Assembly (NCBI RefSeq): GCF_019443085.1
Contig: NZ_JAHZIL010000006.1
Span: 1-64,000, forward strand
Direction: 5' to 3'
Length of the DNA stretch: 64,000 bases
Source: Marinobacter sp. F4218
Lineage (GTDB): Bacteria > Pseudomonadota > Gammaproteobacteria > Pseudomonadales > Oleiphilaceae
This document shows positions 42,963 through 52,290 of the stretch, in pieces. Numbering within the stretch: the first letter of the stretch is position 1; the number at the start of each line of letters is the position of its first letter. Under the pieces are notes generated by a model that worked only from the letters and a program-made list of their open reading frames with translations, had not been told where the DNA came from and searched no databases. The position numbers and the translations under genes were made by a program.

Positions 42963-44048
42963 ATGAAAGGGGCAACTGACGTAAGGTTAATCGCCAAATT
43001 GAGGAAGACTCAGAGTGGCCTTTCTCTTGTGGAGCTGATGATCGCTCTTGCGCTCAGCGCCACTCTCATCTTCGGCATATTTACTGTCTACCTGGATTCC
43101 AGTCGAACCTCCCGGGTCGGCACCTCGCTTGCCCGAACTCAGGAAGCCGCCAGGATAGCGACTGACATAATGACCCGTGACATGCGAATGGTGGGTTTTC
43201 AAGGTTGCGCCGATCCGGATGACGTAACCTTGAACATCATTGCGAACAACCCTCCGACATCCGATTTTTTCGAGACGACTCTTCGAGGCTGGGAAGTTAC
43301 TGATGGGGCCTGGGCGGATGGTACCGAATTCGACGGTACGACCGTTGAGTCGGGAGCTGTCGTGGGCAGTGATGTGATTTCAGTCCAGCGCGGGGAGTCC
43401 ATGGCGATCGAGCTGTCTGGAAATATGACTGCGGCGAACGCCAACGTTCAGGTTAAGGGTGATGATGTTGTGAGGTTTGCCCAGAATGACATCGTGATGA
43501 TATCGGATTGCGAAGCTGCAGACCTGTTTCGCATTTCAAGCAAACCGTCCTCTGACACGTGGGCCCACGCAAATAATGTAAACAGTACCAACCGCTTGAG
43601 TCAGGAATACACGGATTCCGCGCGCATCATGCGTTTCTCTTCCTCTGTTTATTTCGTTGCTGATACCGGAAGAAATGATTCCCAAGGCAACGACATTCTT
43701 GCCTTATACCGACAAGTCAACAATCTCGACGGAAGTCTGCTTCAGCCCGAGGAAATTGTTGAAGGCGTGGAGAATCTACAGGTCGAATACGGCGAACTGC
43801 TAGCCACCAATAATGTTCGTTACCGCCCAGCAGACGAGGTCGGAGATATGGCCAATGTAGTCGCTCTCAGAATCGGGATGCTGATCAGTAACGCTGACCC
43901 TGTCCGGGATAATGACGACACTTCGGATTACGCGCTTCCAGGTGAGGTTATTACCGAAGCTAGCGGTGGGGGTACGGTCACGCACCCGGAAGATCGTCGT
44001 CTTCGTCGAACATTTGTATCGACAGTAATGCTTCGTAATCGTGACTGA
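42963..44048 (+). CDS. pilW: Type IV pilus assembly protein PilW
   Basis: A minor pilin of 361 residues if started at the ATG at 42963, which has GAGG six bases upstream; an ATG at 42951 overlapping pilV would add four residues. Cleavage is after Gly19 (KTQSG, then LSLVELMIAL), keeping Glu5. The conserved ARIATDIMTRDMRMVGFQGC segment follows. The large C-terminal domain is typical of PilW. Confidence 0.93.
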   Translation: MKGATDVRLIAKLRKTQSGLSLVELMIALALSATLIFGIFTVYLDSSRTSRVGTSLARTQEAARIATDIMTRDMRMVGFQGCADPDDVTLNIIANNPPTSDFFETTLRGWEVTDGAWADGTEFDGTTVESGAVVGSDVISVQRGESMAIELSGNMTAANANVQVKGDDVVRFAQNDIVMISDCEAADLFRISSKPSSDTWAHANNVNSTNRLSQEYTDSARIMRFSSSVYFVADTGRNDSQGNDILALYRQVNNLDGSLLQPEEIVEGVENLQVEYGELLATNNVRYRPADEVGDMANVVALRIGMLISNADPVRDNDDTSDYALPGEVITEASGGGTVTHPEDRRLRRTFVSTVMLRNRD

Positions 44049-44070
44049 TGGACCGATTGGTGGTGATCAA

Positions 44071-44556
44071 ATGATAAGTAAACACAAGAATTCTTTGTCA
44101 ATGTCCAGGGAGCGTGGGGCCACGCTTATCGTTTCCCTGATCGTTCTGTTGGTGCTGACGCTGATCGGCGTTGCGGGAATGAATACCTCGGTCATGCAGG
44201 AGCGGATGGCGGTTAATTCCCAGAATTCAAACAGGGCGTTCCAGGCGGCAGAAAGTACCGTCAGGTCGTTGATGGACGATGTTTATGCAAATGACCTTAC
44301 GGTGCTGCGCCAATCGATGCAAAATTCCTCGGGGAAGAGCGACCGTACCAACATCACCATTGATCCGGGGAACGGTGTTAGCGGGAGCTATCAGGCTCGT
44401 TATCTCGGCGAGGTCATCATTACCAGCGGCAGCTCCATGGACGCAAATGAGAGCTCCAACCAGTTGAAGGGCTTTCGCTACGAGCTGGAAGGTGAGGCAA
44501 GCGTGGCCAACACCGGGGCATCGGCACGAGTGTTCAAGGGTATCGAATACTATTGA
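44071..44556 (+). CDS. pilX: Type IV pilus assembly protein PilX
   Basis: A minor pilin of 161 residues. The leader ends at Gly16 (SRERG, then ATLIVSLIVLLVLTL); the mature protein lacks Glu5, as PilX and GspK proteins usually do. GMNTSVMQERMAVNSQNSNR after the helix is the PilX hallmark. ATG 44071 with GGTGGTG upstream is chosen over a GTG at 44041 that overlaps the pilW end. Confidence 0.9.
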   Translation: MISKHKNSLSMSRERGATLIVSLIVLLVLTLIGVAGMNTSVMQERMAVNSQNSNRAFQAAESTVRSLMDDVYANDLTVLRQSMQNSSGKSDRTNITIDPGNGVSGSYQARYLGEVIITSGSSMDANESSNQLKGFRYELEGEASVANTGASARVFKGIEYY

Positions 44557-44593
44557 TTTCAGAAATTAGGGGGAGTGACCCCTGGGGGCAAAG

Positions 44594-44989
44594 ATGAGCA
44601 AAGTCTGGATGTATTCCGTGGCGGGATTAAAAGCGGGCATCGTTGCGCTGCTGATGACCGTGGGCGTGGTGGCATTGGCCAAGGAACCATCCGGCCAGTT
44701 AATCGACTCTCCCTACGTAGCGATGGAAGCGAGGGCAATCGAGTTGATAGTTAACGCCGGCGGCGATGTGGTTGGCATCAAGGGAAAAGGCTGTCCCGGT
44801 TGTCCTTCCGGTACTATTCTGCCGGCGCGGGGCCTGGTGGTTGAGGCGGCAGGGGGGCGTCGGCTTGATGGTAAAGAGATGACCAGCCTGAATGGAATGC
44901 CCGGAGTCATTCATATATATGAGCCCACCGGTATGGCACATCGTGTGTCATTCCCGGGTGTTCTTTATCCTGGAGGTGATGAGCAATGA
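44594..44989 (+). CDS. Small secreted protein with a CPGC motif, between pilX and pilY1
   Basis: I do not recognise this 131-residue protein. A signal peptide is likely (hydrophobic 10-27, cleavage near VALAK), so it should be periplasmic. The mature part has a single pair of cysteines in GKGCPGCPSGTILPARG, about residues 73-85, spaced CxxC like a metal site or thioredoxin-type pair, then a short beta-rich domain. Its stop overlaps the pilY1 start (ATGA at 44986), and the pilY1 ribosome site GGAGG lies inside its last codons, so the two are coupled. Position suggests a role with PilY1 (folding, disulfide formation or tip assembly); this is inference. Confidence 0.75.
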   Translation: MSKVWMYSVAGLKAGIVALLMTVGVVALAKEPSGQLIDSPYVAMEARAIELIVNAGGDVVGIKGKGCPGCPSGTILPARGLVVEAAGGRRLDGKEMTSLNGMPGVIHIYEPTGMAHRVSFPGVLYPGGDEQ

Positions 44990-47934
44990 AAGCGCGCATC
45001 AATATCCGTCTGATCGTTGCAGTGGCGGCAACAGTTTTTTCCGCCACGATGACAAGCCCTCTTCAGGCCGACGACACTGAAATCTTCTTCACTCCGCCGG
45101 GAACCTCTCAGATCGTAAAGCCGAATATCATGTTCATCATAGATAATTCAGGCAGCATGGGTACCAAGGTGGGGGGCAGCGACACCGAAACACGCATGAG
45201 TGTTGTTCAGACCGTCACCAAGAACCTCATCGACAAGATGCAAGATGTGAACATCGGGGTGATGAGGTTCAACATCGACACGAGGTGTGATACCAACGAC
45301 AACTGTTATCGTGAGACGGAAAGCGGTGGTCACATCCTCTCTGCCCCCGTGGATGTGGTCGACAATGCAACCACCTTGAAGGGGCTCATCGAAGGGCTTA
45401 CTCCTGTGGGTAATACCCCGCTGGCTGAAACTCTTGCCGAGACCGCCCGCTATTTCCGAGGGGATGCCCCGTCTTACGACGATGCTCCGATCGATTCGGT
45501 CGTCAACACGACAGGTGACTCCTATGTTTCGCCGGTAACTTACCAGTGTCAGAAAAACTATGCTGTTTTTCTGACCGACGGTGCCCCCACGGCAGATGAC
45601 ACCGATACCGCCATCGGAAAGTATATTGGCAAATCGTGTGGTGATGGGAACACGGCGGACTCGAATGGGAGCTGTCTAGACGAGGTTGCCGGCTTCCTGG
45701 CAGATAAGGATCTCAGTGATTCTCTGGACGGCGATCAGTACGTGATTACGCACACAGTTGGCTTCACTCAGGGGCAGGCGCTATTGTCGGATGCAGCCGA
45801 AGCCGGTGATGGAAGTTATTACCTGGCTAATGATCAGGTCGGGCTCGAAGCAGCTTTCGACAAGATTTACCAGGCTGTGAAGGCTCAAGGCACCACCTAT
45901 GTCTCGCCCGGCGTGGCGATTAACACCTTTGACCGATTAAACCATTTGAATACCCTCTATTACGCTCTTTTCCGTTCGGATAAGGGCGCCGTCTGGGATG
46001 GTAACCTGAAGCGTTATAAGCTGGATGTCCGTCAGGACAGCTCAGGCAAGAACGTTGCGGTCATTGTGGATGTCAATGATAACCCTGCGATCGACAACAC
46101 AACGGGCTTTTTTAAAGAGACAGCAAAGAGCTGGTGGAGCCCTGAGGTTGACGGCCCTGATGTGAGCCTGGGCGGAGCCGCGTCCCAACTGCCTGCAGTT
46201 ACTTCCGAAAGAAAAGTCTATTCAAACCTGGCCTCCAACAAAGCGGATCTGACCGACACGGGAAATCGGGTCGTGACCACGAATACCAATTTGACGAAAG
46301 CGGATTTCGGCGACAGCACCATCGCGGATGCCGAGTTCGAAAAGGTTATTCAATGGACGCGTGGTGTCGATGTTAATGACGAGGATGGAGACTCGGATAC
46401 AAGCGATGCCCGAAAGCTGCTTGCAGATCCTCTCCATTCTGTTCCACAGCTGGTTATTTATGATGCCACAGCCAACCCTCAGGTTACGACTATTTACTAC
46501 AGCGATAACCAGGGGTTCATTCACGGTGTGGATGGCGATAGCGGTGACAGTCACTTCTCGTTTATCCCCCGTGAATTGCTAAAAAATCAAAGGTCTATGA
46601 TGAGCAGCACCGAAAATTCCAGCAAGATTTATGGCATGGATGGGTCGGTCGTCAAATGGGTACACGATGATAACTTTGATGGAGCCATCAAAGCGGCAGA
46701 TGACGACTTCGCCCGCATTTTTTCCGGGATGCGCCGTGGTGGCAGAAGTTACTATGCGCTGGATGTGACCAGTCCCTCTTCGCCTAAACTGATGTGGTCA
46801 ATTACCGGTGGAGCAAATGCCACAACCGGATTCGAGGAGTTGGCCCAAACCTGGTCCACGCCGGTGAAAACTAAAATCCAGATTGGCAATTCTGTTGAGG
46901 ACGTTCTGATTTTCGGGGGGGGCTACGATCCAGATCAGGATGATGTAACAACCCGTACCGCCGACGATGAAGGTCGGGCCTTGTATATCGTGGATGCGGA
47001 GACGGGTTCGCTTATCTGGTGGGCTGGCCCATCTAACAGCGGGGCTGATCTGGAATTGGCCCAGATGCAGTACAGCATTCCCGCCTCCCCCAAAGCTTTG
47101 GATGTGAATGGAGACGGTCTGGTAGACCAGATTTATGTTGGCGATATGGGCGGTCAGATTTTCCGCTTCGACCTTGGTGACTCCACCCAAGGTAACAGTT
47201 TGGTCGTCACGGGGGCTCCAATCGCGGATCTGGCCGATTCCACAGTAGCGGGCAACCGTCGTTTCTATCACACCCCCGATCTGTTCGGCGTCAAAATCGG
47301 AGGCCAGCGCTATTTTGGTCTGGTAATTGGCTCTGGTTATCAGGCTCACCCGTTGAGCACGTCGATTTCAGAACGTTTGTATATGCTGAAAATTGAAGCT
47401 GTTGGTTCAGCCCCAATTGATCCGAGTGATCCCAATGAAGAAAGGATTCTTTATCCAGACCCCGTCACCGAGGGCGATTTGTATGATGCAACGGATAACA
47501 CCATTCAAGAGGGATCTACGGAGACAGCGCGTAATGAGGCTGCTACAGCCCTGGCAGGCAGCAAGGGCTGGTATATTCGGCTGGAGAATGCGGGAGAAAA
47601 GGTTCTGTCCGAAAGCACCACGATCAATAACGAAATTTACGTGACAACCTACGAACCCAAGGCTAGCGATAACCCCTGTCTGCCTCCGACAGGGACCTCA
47701 CGGCTTTATCATATCTCGGCGCTGGATGGCAGAGCAGTTCATAATTATGACGGACTGAATGGCGACGATGCATTGACGAAGAATGACCGATACCAGGAAC
47801 TCACCACAGCCGGACTGCCGCCGACCCCCCAGAGGATGAGGGTTGAGGACACCGACGTGATCTGTATTGGTACCGAGTGTAAGACCATCGACCCAGTCAA
47901 GGGTGTTGTAGAAACCTATTGGTATGAGGATTAA
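44986..47934 (+). CDS. pilY1: Type IV pilus tip adhesin/assembly factor PilY1
   Basis: A 982-residue exported protein that works with the minor pilins in pilus extension, adhesion and surface sensing. A signal peptide (1-28, ending SPLQA) is followed by a von Willebrand A-like domain with the MIDAS motif DNSGS (53-57). The C-terminal half is the PilY1 beta-propeller, with a calcium loop DVNGDGLVD at 706-714 and VGDMGGQIFRFDL after it. An RGD triplet occurs at 158-160, in a different place from the Pseudomonas one. It has a strong ribosome site. Confidence 0.94.
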   Translation: MKARINIRLIVAVAATVFSATMTSPLQADDTEIFFTPPGTSQIVKPNIMFIIDNSGSMGTKVGGSDTETRMSVVQTVTKNLIDKMQDVNIGVMRFNIDTRCDTNDNCYRETESGGHILSAPVDVVDNATTLKGLIEGLTPVGNTPLAETLAETARYFRGDAPSYDDAPIDSVVNTTGDSYVSPVTYQCQKNYAVFLTDGAPTADDTDTAIGKYIGKSCGDGNTADSNGSCLDEVAGFLADKDLSDSLDGDQYVITHTVGFTQGQALLSDAAEAGDGSYYLANDQVGLEAAFDKIYQAVKAQGTTYVSPGVAINTFDRLNHLNTLYYALFRSDKGAVWDGNLKRYKLDVRQDSSGKNVAVIVDVNDNPAIDNTTGFFKETAKSWWSPEVDGPDVSLGGAASQLPAVTSERKVYSNLASNKADLTDTGNRVVTTNTNLTKADFGDSTIADAEFEKVIQWTRGVDVNDEDGDSDTSDARKLLADPLHSVPQLVIYDATANPQVTTIYYSDNQGFIHGVDGDSGDSHFSFIPRELLKNQRSMMSSTENSSKIYGMDGSVVKWVHDDNFDGAIKAADDDFARIFSGMRRGGRSYYALDVTSPSSPKLMWSITGGANATTGFEELAQTWSTPVKTKIQIGNSVEDVLIFGGGYDPDQDDVTTRTADDEGRALYIVDAETGSLIWWAGPSNSGADLELAQMQYSIPASPKALDVNGDGLVDQIYVGDMGGQIFRFDLGDSTQGNSLVVTGAPIADLADSTVAGNRRFYHTPDLFGVKIGGQRYFGLVIGSGYQAHPLSTSISERLYMLKIEAVGSAPIDPSDPNEERILYPDPVTEGDLYDATDNTIQEGSTETARNEAATALAGSKGWYIRLENAGEKVLSESTTINNEIYVTTYEPKASDNPCLPPTGTSRLYHISALDGRAVHNYDGLNGDDALTKNDRYQELTTAGLPPTPQRMRVEDTDVICIGTECKTIDPVKGVVETYWYED

Positions 47935-47940
47935 GGTTTG

Positions 47941-48393
47941 ATGAGATCACAGAAGGGGCAGTCTGGCTTTACCCTGATCGAATTGATGATCGTAGTGGCC
48001 ATCATTGGCATCATTGCCGCGATTGCGTATCCAAGCTACATGGATCATGTCGATAAAACGAGGCGCTCCGATGCTCAGGGAGCCTTGATGGGCCTGGCGG
48101 CGGCCATGGAGAGGCATTATGCATCGAACAACAGCTATGAGGGTGCGGCCAGTGGCGGTGGGGATACCGGTGCACCCGCTATATACCCCGATGAGGCACC
48201 CTTGGACGGCGACAATAAGTATTACGACCTAACCATTCAGGCCGCGGATGCAACCTCCTTTACCCTTCGCGCAGCGCCCAAAGGGGCTCAGGCAGGAGAT
48301 GGTATGTTGGAGCTGGACTCTACCGGTGTGCGCCGGTGGGACAGTGACAACGTTGGCGGCTTCGGAGCCGGCGAAAATACCTGGACAGATTGA
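47941..48393 (+). CDS. pilE: Type IV pilus minor pilin PilE
   Basis: A 150-residue prepilin cleaved after Gly9 (KGQSG, then FTLIELMIVVAIIGIIAAIAYPSY), with the YPSY motif after the helix and the DAQGALMGLAAAMERHYASNNSY segment of the PilE family. ATG 47941 is preferred to the TTG immediately before it. It closes the pilin operon and is followed by a terminator. It is more like a minor pilin than the major subunit PilA, which is not in this window. Confidence 0.9.
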   Translation: MRSQKGQSGFTLIELMIVVAIIGIIAAIAYPSYMDHVDKTRRSDAQGALMGLAAAMERHYASNNSYEGAASGGGDTGAPAIYPDEAPLDGDNKYYDLTIQAADATSFTLRAAPKGAQAGDGMLELDSTGVRRWDSDNVGGFGAGENTWTD

Positions 48394-48402
48394 AGCCTTT
48401 AA

Positions 48403-48428
48403 AAGCCGGTTGGGAAACCGGCTTTTTT
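48403..48428. terminator. Terminator between pilE and the second fimT
   Basis: AAGCCGGTT (48403-48411) pairs with AACCGGCTT (48416-48424) over loop GGGA, with T-rich sequence after and A-rich before, so it may serve both convergent genes. Confidence 0.85.
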
Positions 48429-48431
48429 CTT

Positions 48432-48992
48432 TTAGCACCGAATTTCAGTACCCCAGTGAAGTTCGATCAGTCCGTCCCCGTCCTCATCTGATTGCACTCG
48501 GAATCGTCCAACCATGTTGACGGCCAGGTAGGTCATGGTTCCGGTTCTAACGTCAGCTGGGCAAAGTACGAGACTTCCTATTGCGCCGTAAGCAAATCCT
48601 TTTTGGTTAAATTGAAAGTAGCCCCGTCCCGCTGTTCTTGAACGAGTTCTAAAAGGATAGCCAGGCGGGGCAAAAATTTTCAGCACCTGGTCATTGTCCG
48701 GTTTTTTGTCGTTGTTTTTGTCAATGAAAACAGATATGGGCTTTTGCCAGTCGTCCATACACCTGTTTTGGTCTGAGAGCGGGCAAAGGGTGATCAGCGT
48801 GTGTTTGCTCGCAGCAGCCCAGCGCGCGAAGGCAAACAGGCTGTGATAGCTTTCAAGGACAGTTCGATGTCTGCTTTTTTCTAACGCAGTGTTCCAACCT
48901 TGAACCGCTAAAGAGGACAGAATGCCAAGTATGGCAATCGTTATGATGAGTTCGGGCAGGGTATAGCCTGCCAATCTCCTTGTGGCGTGCAT
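48432..48992 (-). CDS. Second FimT/GspH-type pseudopilin
   Basis: A 186-residue prepilin-like protein on the opposite strand from the pilin operon. The cleavage site is Gly9 followed by Tyr (RRLAG, then YTLPELIITIAIL): Tyr replaces the usual Phe or Met at +1 and Pro is at +4, but Glu5 is kept. The globular part has the GspH features (CPLSDQNRC near 70 and a final Cys). It shares little sequence with the FimT at 41.8 kb beyond the fold. FimT proteins of some bacteria bind DNA during natural transformation; whether this one does is unknown. Confidence 0.85.
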   Translation of the reverse strand: MHATRRLAGYTLPELIITIAILGILSSLAVQGWNTALEKSRHRTVLESYHSLFAFARWAAASKHTLITLCPLSDQNRCMDDWQKPISVFIDKNNDKKPDNDQVLKIFAPPGYPFRTRSRTAGRGYFQFNQKGFAYGAIGSLVLCPADVRTGTMTYLAVNMVGRFRVQSDEDGDGLIELHWGTEIRC

Positions 48993-49108
48993 TGGTTACG
49001 TTCCTTGTAAGTCTGTCTTGGTTCTTGCCCGGCGTCCTGCCGGGCAATGGATTATATTGAAGCCAAACCACTTAGGGAATGCTGGAGGACGCAGCTGGTG
49101 CTGAAGTG

Positions 49109-50497
49109 TTACTCCATCTCCAGTTTCTTCAATCGATATCGCAGCGCACGAAAACTGATCCCCAGTCTCTTGGCTGCAGCCGTCTTGTTCCAGCGGGTCG
49201 CCTCGAGTGCCTTTTCAATGGTCTGTCGTTCGATGGATTCCAGGAACCCTTCGAGGTCAATTTCTCCGTCCGGCACGGGAATGCTCCCCCCCTCGATTTC
49301 CTGTGGGGCAGTGCTCATGCCCGTTACTGAGGCGAATGGCGGCACGCCATTGCCCAGGTGCAGATCGTCCGCATCGATTGCGTCTTCATCGCATAGGGTG
49401 AAGGCACGCTCCAGGACGTTTTCAAGCTCCCGGACGTTGCCGGGGAAGTCGTAGCCCTGCAGTCGTTCGAGGGCCTGAGAAGTTAACGTGGCTGGATCGC
49501 ACTCGTATTCCCGTGCGATCCGTTCGAGAATATGTCTGGCCAGCAGGGCGATATCGTCGACCCGGTCACGAAGTGGCGGTACTGCAAGTTCGATGACGTT
49601 AATCCGGTAAAACAGGTCCTGGCGGAAGTTGCCTTGCTGAACCAGCTCAGGCAGGTTCTTATGGGTGGCGCTGAGTACACGGATATCCACTGGCACTTCC
49701 TTGGTATCTCCCACGGGCCTTACCGCTTTTTCCTGGATCGCCCGCAGCAGTTTTACCTGCATGGCGAGAGGCAAGTCCGCTACTTCGTCGAGAAAGAGCG
49801 TGCCACCGTTGGCAGAGCGAAACAGCCCGTCCTTGTTTTCAACCGCGCCGGTAAAACTGCCCTTTTTGTGGCCGAAGAACTCACTTTCCATCAGTTCTGA
49901 CGGAATGGCACCGCAGTTAACCGCGATAAACGGTCCGTCTCGGCGAGGGCCCTGGAGGTGGATCATGCGCGCGACCAGTTCCTTGCCGCTGCCCGATTCC
50001 CCGCTGATAAAAACCGGCGCCTGGCTTCTTGCCAGTTTTCGCGTCTGGTTCCGTAACTTTCGGATTTGGGGAGAGTTGCCCAGCAAGAGGCCGGGTTCGT
50101 CCTCGTCGGTGTCCTTTTCCGCCTTGGGCTGGGGTAGCTTTAACGCGCTGCTCACCAGTTCCCGCAGCCTGGGTAATTCCACTGGCTTGGAGACGAAATC
50201 GAACGCGCCCGCTTTGAGCGATTCGATGGCAGTGTCCATGTTGCCATAGGCGGTGATCACAGCAACCGGTGTTGCCGGTGTGTGCTGCTGGATCCACTGT
50301 ACAAGCTCAATGCCGTTGCCGTCGGGAAGATTCATGTCGGTAAGGCATAAATGGAAGGTGTGCTCTTCCAGGAGCTTTCGGGCGCTAGCCAGATCCGGGG
50401 CGGTCTGCGCCTTGATGCCCATGCGGGTGAGCGTGATCTCCAGAAGATCCCGAATGTCCGGTTCGTCGTCAACAATCAGCGCGTTGTGAGTAGTCAT
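49109..50497 (-). CDS. pilR: Type IV pilus sigma-54 response regulator PilR
   Basis: An NtrC-type activator of 462 residues: receiver with Asp54 (CLTDMNLPDG), AAA+ domain from about 140 with Walker A GESGSGKE and the sigma-54 contact loop GSFTGA, and a Fis-type DNA-binding helix-turn-helix at the end (TAAAKRLGISFRALRYRLKK). PilR with PilS switches on pilin genes. The candidate sigma-54 promoter before fimT is a likely target in this window. The gene follows pilS by 56 bases. Confidence 0.95.
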   Translation of the reverse strand: MTTHNALIVDDEPDIRDLLEITLTRMGIKAQTAPDLASARKLLEEHTFHLCLTDMNLPDGNGIELVQWIQQHTPATPVAVITAYGNMDTAIESLKAGAFDFVSKPVELPRLRELVSSALKLPQPKAEKDTDEDEPGLLLGNSPQIRKLRNQTRKLARSQAPVFISGESGSGKELVARMIHLQGPRRDGPFIAVNCGAIPSELMESEFFGHKKGSFTGAVENKDGLFRSANGGTLFLDEVADLPLAMQVKLLRAIQEKAVRPVGDTKEVPVDIRVLSATHKNLPELVQQGNFRQDLFYRINVIELAVPPLRDRVDDIALLARHILERIAREYECDPATLTSQALERLQGYDFPGNVRELENVLERAFTLCDEDAIDADDLHLGNGVPPFASVTGMSTAPQEIEGGSIPVPDGEIDLEGFLESIERQTIEKALEATRWNKTAAAKRLGISFRALRYRLKKLEME

Positions 50498-50553
50498 CGT
50501 TGTCTATCGGTTCCAGGTCGTTCTTCAGGCGCTCGATCTCTGCCGGCGCCGGT

Positions 50554-52197
50554 TCAGATCAGTCGCCCCGGGTGGGCAAAAGTAATGCGGAAACAGCAGC
50601 CGGACAGGTCATCCTCCACCAGCGACAAGTGGGCTTGGTTAGCCTCGCACAGTTCCCGGGCCAGATAAAGGCCGAGGCCCGTTCCGCTCTTGTCGGTGGT
50701 GAAAAAGGGCTCGAAAACCGAGCTGTGATGCTCTGGAGCAATGCCTGGACCAACATCCCGGACCTCAACGTAGGCCCGCTCGCCATCTACCGTCGCTCCG
50801 GCATGCAGTGAAATCTTTCGCTCGCCTGTTTGCTGATGGCTGTAGCGCAGGCCGTTATCGCAAAGGTTCACCATGACCTGTTCGATCTGACTTTTGTCGA
50901 ACCTGGCGAAGGGCACATCCGAATCAACGGTCAAATCGATGATCGATTGCGCAGATTCCTCATCCTGGGTTTGAAGGTAGTCGGCCCGGAACTCCTCAAG
51001 CCAGGGCCGGACCTCAGTCAGATCGGTATGGGCTGCGCGTCGGCGCGAAAGATCCAGGACATTTTCGACGATGCCGTTCACCCGTCGGGAGTGGCGACGA
51101 ATGATGTCGAGCATCTGGTGATCCCCCTGGTCAAGGTGCGGGGATTCCTCCATCAACTGAGCCGCGTGACTGATCGCGCCCAGAGGATTGCGAATTTCAT
51201 GGGCGATGCCGGCGGTCAGACGGCCCAAAGACGCCAGCTTCATTTGCTGGGCCTGTTGGGTAACCTTGCTCATATCTTCAATGAAAACGAGTATCTGATC
51301 GCCCCGATTCTGGTCCAACTGGGTGAAATTCGCCTGAAGAACGGGGGAGGTCTGAAATGGCTGGAACGGTTCGATCCGGCGCGTGGGATCTTTAATCCAG
51401 GACTCCAGTCCGAGCTTCAAGGGCTGGGGCAGAATCCGGGCGGCGCCCAGTCGCACGGGGTCATCAGATGGCGCGCCGAACAGGAGTTCCTCCGCAGCAG
51501 CATTCACCAGTCGTATCTGGCCGTATCGGTCCAGAACCAGGATGCCGGTCCGCATGCGCTGGATAATCTGCTGATTGATCTGCTCGAGTTCCGCGATGCT
51601 TTGCGCACGGCTGCTGGCTAGTGCCTCGCTGCGCATCATACGCCGGGAAATATACTGAAGCGCAAAGGCGGTCGCAAAGTAGAGTATGCCAAGGGAACCG
51701 GCTCGAACGATGTCATCACCGGATTCACCCAGCGTCAACACAGCCCAGCTGGAAATGCTCAATGAGCAGATGGCGGCAAGCGCCGCGTAGAAAGTCCCCA
51801 ACCGGCTGGGCGTCAGGATGTTACCCGCCGCAACCGAGACGATGACAAGGTTGGCGAGCCCATTTGTGATGCCTGTGCTGGTGAACAGCAGCCAGTGCAT
51901 CACCAGAATATCGAGAAGAATTGAAAGAGTGATGTGACGCTGGCTGGGCTTGAAACCAGCGAGGATGGTGAAGGCGATAAATGTGTTCAGGCCCAGATAG
52001 CCGGCAACGCCAGCCTGGTAGTAATCCAGCAGTCGAAAGCGTGTATCGAAATTGGCCGGGTCCAGAAAGAGCAGCCCCATTAGCATCAGGCTAACCACCA
52101 GCCGGTAGTGGTTATAGATGCGAAACAGCTTTACCTGCTGCACATCCGAAGGCTTTCGTACGCTGTTATCTGCCATTGAAGCTTGTTCTACTGCCAT
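50554..52197 (-). CDS. pilS: Type IV pilus sensor histidine kinase PilS
   Basis: Membrane kinase partner of PilR. The 547 residues begin with about six hydrophobic segments (31-48, 64-82, 88-106, 110-128, 134-152, 165-183), as in Pseudomonas PilS, then a PAS domain (205-310), the phospho-accepting His333 in AGIAHEIRNPLGAI, and an ATPase domain with NLCDNGLRYS and DVGPGI and GTGLGLYLA. ATG 52197 or the ATG at 52176 may be the start. It is divergent from nadE. Confidence 0.95.
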   Translation of the reverse strand: MAVEQASMADNSVRKPSDVQQVKLFRIYNHYRLVVSLMLMGLLFLDPANFDTRFRLLDYYQAGVAGYLGLNTFIAFTILAGFKPSQRHITLSILLDILVMHWLLFTSTGITNGLANLVIVSVAAGNILTPSRLGTFYAALAAICSLSISSWAVLTLGESGDDIVRAGSLGILYFATAFALQYISRRMMRSEALASSRAQSIAELEQINQQIIQRMRTGILVLDRYGQIRLVNAAAEELLFGAPSDDPVRLGAARILPQPLKLGLESWIKDPTRRIEPFQPFQTSPVLQANFTQLDQNRGDQILVFIEDMSKVTQQAQQMKLASLGRLTAGIAHEIRNPLGAISHAAQLMEESPHLDQGDHQMLDIIRRHSRRVNGIVENVLDLSRRRAAHTDLTEVRPWLEEFRADYLQTQDEESAQSIIDLTVDSDVPFARFDKSQIEQVMVNLCDNGLRYSHQQTGERKISLHAGATVDGERAYVEVRDVGPGIAPEHHSSVFEPFFTTDKSGTGLGLYLARELCEANQAHLSLVEDDLSGCCFRITFAHPGRLI

Positions 52198-52248
52198 GGT
52201 TTACAGGAATCCGCTGATGGTCGGGAGAAATCCTTGCGCTTGCGGGGT

Positions 52249-52254
52249 TATAAT
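52249..52254 (+). promoter_or_regulatory. Candidate -10 element of nadE
   Basis: A perfect TATAAT lies about 37 bases before the nadE start; no good -35 hexamer is seen at the usual distance. Confidence 0.35.
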
Positions 52255-52290
52255 AGCCTTTTCGTGGCAATGAGTTACAGGAGCCGATTT

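Noticed and set aside
45457..45465. RGD triplet in PilY1 (residues 158-160), suggestive of integrin binding
   Set aside because: It lies inside the von Willebrand A-like domain, not where the functional RGD of Pseudomonas PilY1 is found; a triplet occurs often by chance.
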